Source: Moraxellaceae bacterium REDSEA-S32_B1
GTDB taxonomy: Bacteria > Pseudomonadota > Gammaproteobacteria > Pseudomonadales > Moraxellaceae
Reading direction: 5' to 3'
DNA length: 37,109 nt
NCBI GenBank assembly: GCA_001626925.1
Contig: LUOR01000030.1
Location: forward strand, 1-37,109
Shown here: piece by piece, positions 1 to 6,284 of the stretch
How the letters are laid out: each line of letters opens with the position of its first letter
Numbering within the stretch: position 1 is the first letter of the stretch
The notes under the pieces: model-generated
Databases searched by the model: none
What the model saw: the letters and a program-made list of their open reading frames with translations, nothing else
Told to the model about the DNA's origin: nothing
Position numbers and translations under genes: made by a program

Positions 1-753
1 CGGTTGATTTTGGAATCGTTCAGGATTTAGCTCACGGAAAAACTCGTCTCGTCCACCCTGATATGCCGAATTCATCGCCCACGGCATAAACATATACATT
101 AAGAGCAACAAGCCACTAAAAGTAATCATGATGTGAAATGGCAAAGCAAACACCGCTGTGGCATTATGCGCATCGAGCCATGAGCGTTGCCCTTTACCAG
201 GACGGAAAGTAAAGAAATCCTTAAAAATTTTCTTATGGGTGATGATGCCACTAATGATCGCTACAAACATAAATAGCGTCGCCACACCAACGATCCACCG
301 TCCCCAAATCCGTGGCATACCATACAGCTCAAAATGGAAACTATACAGGAAGCCACCACCACATGTTTCCCGAGGCTCGATGATCTGACCAGTGGCGCTA
401 TCGAGTACTATCTGATTGCCACCACGTCGTCCACGTGGATTTTCCCCGACAGCACGTGCCGATATATCAATGGTGGTACTACGATCACTCGGTAAGCGAA
501 TATTCCAACTACCTGCGTTTGGCTCTTTTTGATTAAGCACAGTCAAAGCGGTGTGTAATTGCTGTTGTTGGCTTTGATTCGTTAAAGATTGGTGCAATTC
601 AGGCTTCATCCATACGCTGATTTCATTTTGAAAAAAGCTCAACGTGCCTGTAAAAAATACCACATACAACAACCAACCTAATAGAATACTCACCCAAGTG
701 TGAAGCCATGACATCGACTGACGAGGACCCTCGACTTTTGCATCTACACGCAT
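1..753 (-). CDS. PepSY-associated membrane protein, 3' end beyond the window
   Basis: This is the first 251 codons of a gene that starts at 753 and is still open at base 1. The visible protein has a first membrane segment at about residues 16-40 preceded by SWLHTWV, a periplasmic stretch, a second segment near 155-172, and a SWLDAHN motif followed by a third hydrophobic segment (about 200-225). This order matches PepSY-associated TM proteins (PiuB-like), found beside TonB-dependent siderophore receptors and thought to help reduce or release iron at the inner membrane. It is a clear paralog of the complete protein at 26583-28235, sharing the LHTWV and WLD-HN motifs. It starts 3 bases after the stop of the DUF3649 gene, so the two are surely co-transcribed, probably under the Fur-like site at 1197-1211. 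Start choice: first ATG after the upstream stop. A receptor gene may lie beyond the left edge (inference). Confidence 0.85.
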   Translation of the reverse strand, partial: MRVDAKVEGPRQSMSWLHTWVSILLGWLLYVVFFTGTLSFFQNEISVWMKPELHQSLTNQSQQQQLHTALTVLNQKEPNAGSWNIRLPSDRSTTIDISARAVGENPRGRRGGNQIVLDSATGQIIEPRETCGGGFLYSFHFELYGMPRIWGRWIVGVATLFMFVAIISGIITHKKIFKDFFTFRPGKGQRSWLDAHNATAVFALPFHIMITFSGLLLLMYMFMPWAMNSAYQGGRDEFFRELNPERFQNQP

Positions 754-756
754 GAC

Positions 757-1140
757 TTAACCCTTTAACCACAGATTCAATAGAAAAAATACCACGCAAG
801 GAATCAAGACACCGAGCCATGCTTTAAGTGTGGAATTGACCAAAAACACCCAAATAAACACTGCACAATGCACCACAAAGGCAAGCATGGTTGCACTGAG
901 CACCGCACTGGTACGCATCTCAGGAAAAGCATTGGCAATACACATCGCAGACAGTGCCGAAAATGCATAACCGCCAAAGATCGCCAAGACAAACCGCCCA
1001 AAAATCATCCAGCGGTATTTCGGCAATCCTTGAGGTTTTGGCTTTACTTTATTGGTTTTCTTTGAACTTTTGTCTTTAACAGAAACACGTGTTAGTTCCG
1101 CTTCAGCGCCGAGTTCATGTGTGGTCATGGGAGGAATCAT
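757..1140 (-). CDS. DUF3649-like small iron-uptake membrane protein
   Basis: The protein has 127 residues: a basic, hydrophilic N-terminus (about 1-45, Lys-rich around 24-36) and then three membrane segments at about 47-70, 80-100 and 106-125. Its size, three-helix layout and position directly before a PepSY membrane gene match the DUF3649 family, annotated as iron-uptake accessory proteins; the biochemical role is unknown. The start at 1140 is supported by AAGGCGAA about 7 bases upstream; an in-frame ATG four codons later lacks such a site. It is the first gene of a two-gene operon with the truncated PepSY gene. A Fur-box-like palindrome lies 57 bases upstream, so iron repression is likely. 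Family assignment is by resemblance from memory, not by a search. Confidence 0.75.
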   Translation of the reverse strand: MIPPMTTHELGAEAELTRVSVKDKSSKKTNKVKPKPQGLPKYRWMIFGRFVLAIFGGYAFSALSAMCIANAFPEMRTSAVLSATMLAFVVHCAVFIWVFLVNSTLKAWLGVLIPCVVFFLLNLWLKG

Positions 1141-1196
1141 ATCAATTCGCCTTGATATTTTTAGCTTAATAGATAATAAATAATGCTATTTGTTAA

Positions 1197-1211
1197 TGAT
1201 AAATATTATCA
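1197..1211. promoter_or_regulatory. Fur box candidate
   Basis: TGATAAATATTATCA matches the 7-1-7 Fur inverted repeat (TGATAAT-N-ATTATCA) at 13 of 14 specified bases. It lies 57 bases upstream of the start of the DUF3649-PepSY operon, in the place expected for an iron-responsive operator. It could also influence the divergent DUF2059 gene, but that start is 228 bases away. Confidence 0.65.
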
Positions 1212-1438
1212 CTATTTTTACAAAAAAGTAGACTATCTGCTAATTGTGAAGAAAAAAAGGAGATTGACGAAAACAACCTTACAAATTGATGAAATTTTAA
1301 GCGATCATGCATTTTTGGGTGTTTCAGTTTATACTTTGGATTACAACTCGAAATATTTTCCAGCACTTAAAAGTGCAAATGAAAAAGCTACACTGATACT
1401 TAACGGACTTTTAAATCTACCCACATTAGAGTACACAC

Positions 1439-1993
1439 ATGAAAAAATTATTGACCGCCACTGCCATGAGCATTGCACTTTTCCAACCCATCACAGCAAT
1501 GGCTGCCACGGCAACAGAAGCCTCTGTCAAAGAATTATTGCAAGTCACTGAATCTGAGCAAATGTTAGATCAGGTCAGTGCACAGATGGATAGCATCATG
1601 TCGCAATCGATTCAACAAGTACAAAAGCAACAAGGCGAACCACTGACTGATGCGCAAGTCGAAGTCTTACACAAGTATTCAAAGAAAATTGCAGATGTCA
1701 TGGCAAAAGGCATGACTTGGTCTGACCTTGAGCCTGCGATGGTCAAGATTTATCAAGATAATTTCACCCAAGAAGATATTAACGGTTTGATTGCTTTCTA
1801 TAAAACACCACTAGGTAAAACCACAATCGAGAAAATGCCTGTGGTCATGCAACAAAGTATGGCCGTTGGGCAAAATGCCATGTTAAAAATCATGCCTGAA
1901 TTGACTGAAGAAATGAAAGATTTTGGTACTGAGTTGCGTGCTGCTGAACAAAATTCAGATCAAACGAATAAAGAAGAAACATCAAGTCAATAA
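1439..1993 (+). CDS. Secreted DUF2059 domain protein
   Basis: The protein has 184 residues. Residues 1-22 form a clear signal peptide (MKKLL start, hydrophobic core, AMA cleavage site), so the product is exported, probably to the periplasm. Residues 30-150 are helical and match DUF2059: an LLQVTESEQMLDQ segment, then QDNFTQEDINGLIAFYKTPLGK, followed by a Met/Gln-rich helix. The acidic, Gln/Asn-rich C-terminus looks disordered. No catalytic motif is visible and the family has no settled function. The gene stands alone: the upstream neighbour is divergent, and a terminator follows at 2050. The GAG before the ATG is a weak ribosome site, but the signal peptide begins exactly at this Met. Confidence 0.85.
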   Translation: MKKLLTATAMSIALFQPITAMAATATEASVKELLQVTESEQMLDQVSAQMDSIMSQSIQQVQKQQGEPLTDAQVEVLHKYSKKIADVMAKGMTWSDLEPAMVKIYQDNFTQEDINGLIAFYKTPLGKTTIEKMPVVMQQSMAVGQNAMLKIMPELTEEMKDFGTELRAAEQNSDQTNKEETSSQ

Positions 1994-2049
1994 TTGTTTT
2001 GATTGTTGTTTGAACTTTACAGTTTTAGAAAAACTAAAGTGTTAATAAC

Positions 2050-2107
2050 GCTCAGCATAAAGATTTAATCAATCAATATTGATTGCTATATGCTGAGCTT
2101 TTATTTT
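2050..2107 (+). terminator. Terminator after the DUF2059 gene
   Basis: GCTCAGCATA at 2050-2059 pairs with TATGCTGAGC at 2089-2098, and an inner palindrome CAATCAATATTGATTG extends the stem. The hairpin is followed by TTTTATTTT. It is a standard intrinsic terminator for rightward transcription. Confidence 0.85.
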
Positions 2108-2172
2108 ATTCATTTTTAAGATAAAAATAGTTTCATACAGTTTATTATCGTTAAATAATGCACTATACAGAC

Positions 2173-2245
2173 TACGAAAACCATAAATGCACAAAAAAAG
2201 TATTCCAAAATATTTCAAGAAAATCAAAATACTGGAGTTTTCGTA
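2173..2245 (-). terminator. Nested inverted repeat after tsaD, likely terminator
   Basis: Outer arms TACGAAAAC (2173-2181) and GTTTTCGTA (2237-2245) are perfect over 9 bases. Inner arms AGTATT (2199-2204) and AATACT (2228-2233) pair, and read on the minus strand the inner stem is followed by TTTTTTT. The element begins 7 bases after the tsaD stop, so it probably ends the tsaD transcript. The loop of the inner stem is unusually long (23 bases). Confidence 0.55.
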
Positions 2246-2251
2246 ACACAG

Positions 2252-3235
2252 TTATTTATTTAAAGCAGTCAGTTCAGTCATCGGCCATCTCGGTGTGGTC
2301 GTGACTGCCAAATCGTCTTGTTGCCCTGCTTTTAAGCGTTGATAGCCTGCAAAGGCAATCATTGCGCCATTATCAGTACACAGCGCAGGCTCAGCATAAT
2401 TTTCCAACTTTTCACGTAAGCGCAGATTTGCACTGACACCGCCTGCAATCACCAATTGTTTTAAGCCTGTATGCTTGAGTGCTTTGATAGATTTTTTCAC
2501 CAAAGTATCGACTACAGCCTCTTGGAATGACGCTGCAATATCTGCTTCACGCCCTTGTCCTTCGACTGCTTTGATTTGGCTCGATACTGCTGTTTTTAAA
2601 CCACTAAACGAAAAGTTTAAAGCCTGTTGCATCAATGGACGAGGAAATGCGAAAGCATCAGGATTGCCTTGTAATGCGAGTTTGGCAATTTGTGGACCGC
2701 CGGGATACGGTAAATTGAGCATTTTTGCGACTTTATCAAACGCCTCACCTGCCGCATCGTCAATCGACTCACCAAGTAGTTCATACTCACCAAGCGCATG
2801 TGCAGCCATCAGCTGGGTATGACCACCTGACACCAAAAGCGCAACAAACGGAAATTGTGGTGGCTGTGCTGACAATAATGGTGCAAGTAAATGTCCTTCC
2901 ATATGATGTACACCAATCGCAGGCTTATTTAAGGCAAAAGCAAGACTTCGCCCAAATAATGCACCTGTCATCAGTGCACCCATTAGACCTGGACCACGTG
3001 TATAGGCGATCGCATCAATATCTTGTTTAGATAAATCACATTGACCCAGCAATTGATCTAATAGTGGAATGAGCTTGCGTACATGATCACGAGAAGCAAG
3101 CTCAGGGACTACACCGCCATATTCTGCGTGGAGTTGAATTTGACTATACAATACTTGCCCACGAAGACCTTGTTCACTGTCATAGATCGCTAGACCAGTT
3201 TCATCACAAGACGTTTCCAAACCAAGTACAATCAT
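2252..3235 (-). CDS. tsaD: tRNA N6-threonylcarbamoyladenosine transferase TsaD
   Basis: TsaD transfers threonylcarbamoyl from TC-AMP to A37 of ANN-decoding tRNAs, working with TsaB and TsaE in the cytoplasm. The protein begins [14 protein letters not shown], has the metal-binding HMEGH motif with His at 111 and 115 (the same numbers as the E. coli enzyme), SGGHTQL near 138-144, and GGVSAN and [10 protein letters not shown] towards the C-terminus. The frame opens at a GTG at 3241, but the ATG at 3235 reproduces family numbering and is preferred. Length is 327 residues against 337 in E. coli. The missing residues lie at about 277-281, between GGVSAN and CTDNG, where this protein reads [11 protein letters not shown]; see findings. 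It is divergent from rpsU, as in many gammaproteobacteria, and a hairpin follows its stop. Confidence 0.97.
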   Translation of the reverse strand: MIVLGLETSCDETGLAIYDSEQGLRGQVLYSQIQLHAEYGGVVPELASRDHVRKLIPLLDQLLGQCDLSKQDIDAIAYTRGPGLMGALMTGALFGRSLAFALNKPAIGVHHMEGHLLAPLLSAQPPQFPFVALLVSGGHTQLMAAHALGEYELLGESIDDAAGEAFDKVAKMLNLPYPGGPQIAKLALQGNPDAFAFPRPLMQQALNFSFSGLKTAVSSQIKAVEGQGREADIAASFQEAVVDTLVKKSIKALKHTGLKQLVIAGGVSANLRLREKLENYAEPALCTDNGAMIAFAGYQRLKAGQQDDLAVTTTPRWPMTELTALNK

Positions 3236-3304
3236 TTTCACACAACCAATTCAAGCGATAATTTCAAAATCAGTTCGTTCGAGACGATGGCGCACATTAT
3301 AGAC

Positions 3305-3333
3305 TTGTACTTCGCCGAGTAAAAGCGTAAAAT
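3305..3333 (+). promoter_or_regulatory. Promoter of rpsU
   Basis: TTGTAC (-35, 3305-3310), a 17-base spacer and TAAAAT (-10, 3328-3333) form a good sigma-70 promoter. Transcription would start near 3340, giving a leader of about 60 bases that contains the hairpin at 3350-3370. Confidence 0.6.
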
Positions 3334-3349
3334 GTCGCACTCATTCACC

Positions 3350-3370
3350 GTATGTACATAGGGTACATAC
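3350..3370 (+). other. Stem-loop in the rpsU leader
   Basis: GTATGTAC (3350-3357) and GTACATAC (3363-3370) form a perfect 8-base-pair stem with loop ATAGG. No T-tract follows, so it is not a terminator. It sits between the predicted promoter and the rpsU ribosome site and could stabilise the mRNA or bind a regulator; the function is inference. Confidence 0.5.
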
Positions 3371-3402
3371 ACATTATCCATAGTCTTAATAGAGGATTCT
3401 AT

Positions 3403-3618
3403 ATGCCACAAGTTAAATTGAAAGAAGGTGAACCAGTTGACGTTGCTATCCGTCGCTTCAAGCGCTCTTGCGAAAAAGCAGGTGTTTTAGCTGACGTACG
3501 TAAGCGTGAATTTTACGAGAAACCAACTCAAGAACGTAAGCGCAAAAAAGCTGCTGCTGTGAAGCGTTATGCAAAAAAAGTTGCTCGTGAATCAATCCGC
3601 ACAACTCGTTTGTACTAA
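3403..3618 (+). CDS. rpsU: 30S ribosomal protein S21
   Basis: S21 is a small basic protein of the 30S subunit platform, near the anti-Shine-Dalgarno end of 16S rRNA, where it helps initiation. The 71-residue product begins [20 protein letters not shown] and ends ESIRTTRLY, the same length as E. coli S21, with a Lys/Arg-rich C-terminal half. An in-frame upstream start at 3352 would add 17 residues that are not part of the family. AGAGG at 3391-3395 supports the ATG at 3403. In E. coli rpsU leads the rpsU-dnaG-rpoD operon; here it is followed by a GatB/YqeY gene with a hairpin between them. Confidence 0.98.
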   Translation: MPQVKLKEGEPVDVAIRRFKRSCEKAGVLADVRKREFYEKPTQERKRKKAAAVKRYAKKVARESIRTTRLY

Positions 3619-3644
3619 CTCGCTTTTATAAACTTGTCGTGACT

Positions 3645-3663
3645 ATACTCAATGATTGAGTAT
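3645..3663 (+). terminator. Hairpin between rpsU and the yqeY-like gene
   Basis: ATACTCAA (3645-3652) pairs perfectly with TTGAGTAT (3656-3663) around a 3-base loop. The T-run after it is poor (TCAGATTTT), so it is more likely a partial attenuator or an mRNA 3'-end stabiliser for rpsU than a full stop. Confidence 0.45.
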
Positions 3664-3694
3664 TCAGATTTTAAATTGATAATTGATTGATGCT

Positions 3695-4141
3695 ATGACC
3701 ACTTTAAAAACGCAAATTACTGACACACTCAAAACTGCCATGAAAGCAAAAGATATGGCGACCGTGACAGTGATTCGTGGATTACAAGCAGCGATCAAAC
3801 AAATTGAAATCGACGAGCGCATCGAACTTGATGATGCTCAAGTGTTGAACGTTGTTGAAAAACAAGTCAAACAACGTAAAGAATCGATCAAGGCCTTTCA
3901 GGGTGCTGGTCGAGAAGATTTAGCTAGTAAAGAACAAGCCGAACTTGAGGTAATATCTCAATTTCTACCTGAAGCTATGTCAGAGGACGAGCTTGATTCT
4001 CTCATTGCGCAAACGATTGAAGCGCAAGGTGCTACTAGCATGAAAGATATGGGTAAGGTGATGAATTCTCTACGTCCGATCATAGCCGGACGTGCCGATC
4101 CAGCCCAAGTATCTAGCAAAATTAAAGCAAAGCTTTCGTAG
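3695..4141 (+). CDS. GatB/YqeY domain protein
   Basis: The 148-residue protein has the YqeY layout. An N-terminal helical region (MTTLKTQITDTLKTAMKAKD, then VIRGLQAAIKQIEID) is followed by VVEKQVKQRKESIKAFQGAGR, LEVISQFLPEAMSEDEL, and a C-terminal MKDMGKVMNSLRPIIAGRADPAQV segment like the tail domain of the GatB amidotransferase subunit. YqeY proteins may bind tRNA or nucleic acid, but the role is unsettled. The frame opens at TTG 3683; the ATG at 3695 gives the usual N-terminus. It follows rpsU by 76 bases on the same strand, a common pairing in gammaproteobacteria that suggests a translation-linked role (inference). Confidence 0.88.
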   Translation: MTTLKTQITDTLKTAMKAKDMATVTVIRGLQAAIKQIEIDERIELDDAQVLNVVEKQVKQRKESIKAFQGAGREDLASKEQAELEVISQFLPEAMSEDELDSLIAQTIEAQGATSMKDMGKVMNSLRPIIAGRADPAQVSSKIKAKLS

Positions 4142-4557
4142 TTTTTTTCTAAACTCCCCCCAGTTTTTTTAAAAATTACTATTGATAATCATTCTTTTGA
4201 TTGAAATCATCAGAACACCTAATTGCACCTTAATACTACGATTTATCATTATATTATTTATATTGTCTAACTCATTAGATCAGTTAAATTTTAAACAAAT
4301 CATCCAATCAATAGCCATTTATGCCTTTAGATCATTCACCTTTGTCTTAAAATGATAAGTTAAAAGCACAATACATCGTTTAAAGTAGCCACAATTTGCA
4401 TGATTTAACCGCACCGAGTTTCGATGACGCATATTCTGACTTTATTTTCTATTCAGCACACTTTAAGATAGTTGCTCAAGGAAGTTTGAGTGAAGTCGTG
4501 AGATTTGCTCAATATGATAGGCAGAATGTTCCACCGAGTCAGTGCACGGAGATTTAA
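4142..4557. other. Gene-free region upstream of rubA
   Basis: This 416-base AT-rich stretch holds no convincing ORF. At 4151-4170, AAACT-CCCCCC-AGTTT followed by Ts is a weak terminator for the yqeY-like gene. At 4183-4197 there is a Fur-like site. A possible promoter, TTTAGA (4326-4331) with a 16-base spacer and TAAAAT (4348-4353), would give rubA a leader of about 200 bases. A small CTCAA/TTGAG stem lies near 4475. Nothing matches a known RNA family that I can recognise. Confidence 0.5.
4183..4197. promoter_or_regulatory. Fur-like site without an adjacent iron gene
   Basis: TGATAATCATTCTTT matches the 7-1-7 Fur repeat at 11 of 14 specified bases, with a perfect left half (TGATAAT) and four matching bases of the right half (ATT, then T). 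The next gene, rubA, starts about 360 bases away. In AT-rich DNA such matches occur by chance, so this is a weak call. Confidence 0.3.
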
Positions 4558-4722
4558 ATGAAAAAGTATCAATGTATCGTTTGTGGTTGGATTTATGATG
4601 AATCACAAGGCTGGCCTGAAGACGGTATTGCAGCTGGTACAAAGTGGGAAGATATTCCTGACGATTGGACTTGCCCTGACTGTGGCGTTTCAAAAGCAGA
4701 TTTTGAAATGATCGAAGTATAA
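4558..4722 (+). CDS. rubA: Rubredoxin RubA
   Basis: RubA is a one-iron electron carrier that passes electrons from rubredoxin reductase to the membrane alkane hydroxylase AlkM. The 54-residue protein carries both iron-binding pairs, CIVCGW near residues 6-11 and CPDCGV near residues 39-44, with the aromatic core (Tyr4, Trp11, Tyr13, Trp37) typical of rubredoxins. It is acidic, as usual for the family. CGGAG a few bases upstream supports the ATG at 4558. rubB follows after 198 bases; in Acinetobacter ADP1 rubA and rubB are required for alkane growth. A strong hairpin with a T-run directly follows the stop, so rubA can be made as a short separate transcript. Confidence 0.96.
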   Translation: MKKYQCIVCGWIYDESQGWPEDGIAAGTKWEDIPDDWTCPDCGVSKADFEMIEV

Positions 4723-4736
4723 GTCTTACTCGACTA

Positions 4737-4765
4737 GACCATGCATTGCATGGTCTTTTTTGTTT
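4737..4765 (+). terminator. Terminator between rubA and rubB
   Basis: GACCATGCA at 4737-4745 pairs with TGCATGGTC at 4747-4755, followed by TTTTTTGTTTTT. It is a compact, near-ideal intrinsic terminator 14 bases after the rubA stop. Confidence 0.85.
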
Positions 4766-4784
4766 TTATAGTCATTGAGCTTAA

Positions 4785-4874
4785 ATCCTGCTACAGCGTT
4801 AATCTCACTCGCAGTACTCTTTGTACACCTTCGCTCGGTAGCCTTGTATAAGAAATTAATTTCTTAGACTATAG
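4785..4874. repeat. Possible dispersed intergenic repeat with an 18-base palindrome
   Basis: The rubA-rubB spacer has relatively GC-rich, symmetrical sequence with GTACTCTTTGTAC and CTTCGCTCGGTAGCC, then the perfect palindrome TAAGAAATTAATTTCTTA (4849-4866) flanked by TATA on both sides. It does not code, and I believe I have seen similar strings in other Acinetobacter spacers, but I cannot check. No second copy was noticed in this window. Confidence 0.35.
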
Positions 4875-4920
4875 AAGATATTTGAAAAAATATTTAAAAA
4901 ATCCACGGAGATAACAACAT

Positions 4921-6123
4921 ATGGCAACAATGCGCCCTATCATCATTGTCGGCTCAGGTATGGCTGGATATACCCTTGCACGTGAGTTTCGTAAATTGAA
5001 TAAAGAACAGTCGCTGATCATGATCACGACGGATGATGCAAGCAACTACGCCAAACCAACTTTGTCGAATGCCTTAGCGGGAAATAAAGCACCTGATCAA
5101 ATTGCGCTTGGCGATGCAGAAAAAATGCGTACTCAACTCGATATGACCATTCTCACTGAAACTTGGGTTAAAGCCATTAATGCAGAACAACATCAAATCG
5201 AGATTGAAACTAGCGGTCAACTCAGCACTTTAGATTATGAAAAATTAGTGCTTGCCGTGGGTGCAAATCCAATTCGTCTCGCCATCTCTGGTGATGGTGC
5301 AGATGATATCTTTGTGGTTAATAATCTTAATGATTATAAAGCCTTCCGTAATCATCTAGATCAACGTGCAGAAAAACGTGTATTGATTCTTGGTGCAGGA
5401 TTGATTGGTTGCGAATTTGCCAATGATTTGATAAATACTAATCATGATGTCACTGTGGTTGATTTGGCACCACGTCCTCTTGGACGTTTACTACCAGAAC
5501 ATACTGCCACCGCATTCCAAGAAAACCTTGAACAAGCAGGCATTCAGTTTGCACTAGCTACCACCGTTGATAAAGTCGTTAAAATCAAGCAACAAGGTGC
5601 TGATATCGATTATGAAGTGACCTTATCCAATGGACAACGCTTTGTCGTTGATGTGGTCTTGTCTGCGATAGGTTTGCAACCGAATATAAATTTAGCAAAA
5701 TCGTCCAAAATTCATACAAGCCGTGGTATAATTGCTAATTCGCTTATGGAAACCAATCAGCCCGATATTTATGCTGTTGGTGATTGCGCAGAGGTTCAAG
5801 GAACATTGCTTCCTTATGTAATGCCGATCATGCAACAAGCTCGAGCTTTGGCAAAAACGCTGAATGGTGAAAGCACCCACGTTCACTACCCTGCAATGCC
5901 TGTTGCGGTGAAAACACCTGCAGCACCATTGACTGTTTTACCTGCACCGACGGATGTTGAGGTCAATTGGGAAACAGAAGAGTTTGACGATGGCATGCTT
6001 GCCAAAGCAATTGATCAAGAAAGTACTTTACGTGGCTTTGTGTTGCTGGGTGCAACCGCAGGCAAACAACGCCTCAGCCTTGCAAAATTGGTTCCTGACT
6101 TGATCCCTGCACAGTCTAGTTAA
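4921..6123 (+). CDS. rubB: Rubredoxin-NAD(+) reductase RubB
   Basis: This FAD flavoenzyme oxidises NADH and reduces rubredoxin for alkane hydroxylation. The 400-residue protein has an N-terminal FAD-binding GSGMAGYTLAREF motif (about 12-24), a second Rossmann motif LGAGLIGCEFANDL for NADH near 156-169, and the FAD-binding IYAVGDCAEV near 283-292. This is the pyridine-nucleotide-disulfide reductase fold without redox cysteines, as in rubredoxin and ferredoxin reductases. The ATG at 4921 is preceded by CGGAG at a usable distance. rubA upstream is its expected electron acceptor, but a terminator and a repeat-like spacer separate them, and another terminator follows at 6162, so rubB may be its own transcription unit. 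Confidence 0.95.
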   Translation: MATMRPIIIVGSGMAGYTLAREFRKLNKEQSLIMITTDDASNYAKPTLSNALAGNKAPDQIALGDAEKMRTQLDMTILTETWVKAINAEQHQIEIETSGQLSTLDYEKLVLAVGANPIRLAISGDGADDIFVVNNLNDYKAFRNHLDQRAEKRVLILGAGLIGCEFANDLINTNHDVTVVDLAPRPLGRLLPEHTATAFQENLEQAGIQFALATTVDKVVKIKQQGADIDYEVTLSNGQRFVVDVVLSAIGLQPNINLAKSSKIHTSRGIIANSLMETNQPDIYAVGDCAEVQGTLLPYVMPIMQQARALAKTLNGESTHVHYPAMPVAVKTPAAPLTVLPAPTDVEVNWETEEFDDGMLAKAIDQESTLRGFVLLGATAGKQRLSLAKLVPDLIPAQSS

Positions 6124-6161
6124 TACATTTTCATTAAGACAGATTGTTGCATACAAATGTT

Positions 6162-6195
6162 AAGGTAAGTTTACAACGATAGACTTACCTTTTTT
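6162..6195 (+). terminator. Terminator between rubB and estB
   Basis: AAGGTAAGT (6162-6170) pairs perfectly with ACTTACCTT (6183-6191), and the stem runs into TTTTTT. It is an intrinsic terminator for rightward transcription, 39 bases after the rubB stop. Confidence 0.8.
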
Positions 6196-6284
6196 ACATT
6201 CCACAAGTTACATGTAACGAATTATGTTGACTCAAACCTAAGTGTCACAATGCGTTGCAGATGAGTTGTATAGAGGACATTGCC

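Noticed and set aside
1183..1551. 122-codon ORF between the Fur site and the DUF2059 gene
   Set aside because: Its last third overlaps the DUF2059 signal peptide in another frame, it has no ribosome site or recognisable family, and its start overlaps the promoter/Fur region of the divergent operon.
2475..2822. Plus-strand ORF of 115 codons
   Set aside because: It lies wholly antisense to tsaD, whose motifs are complete; its protein has no domain character.
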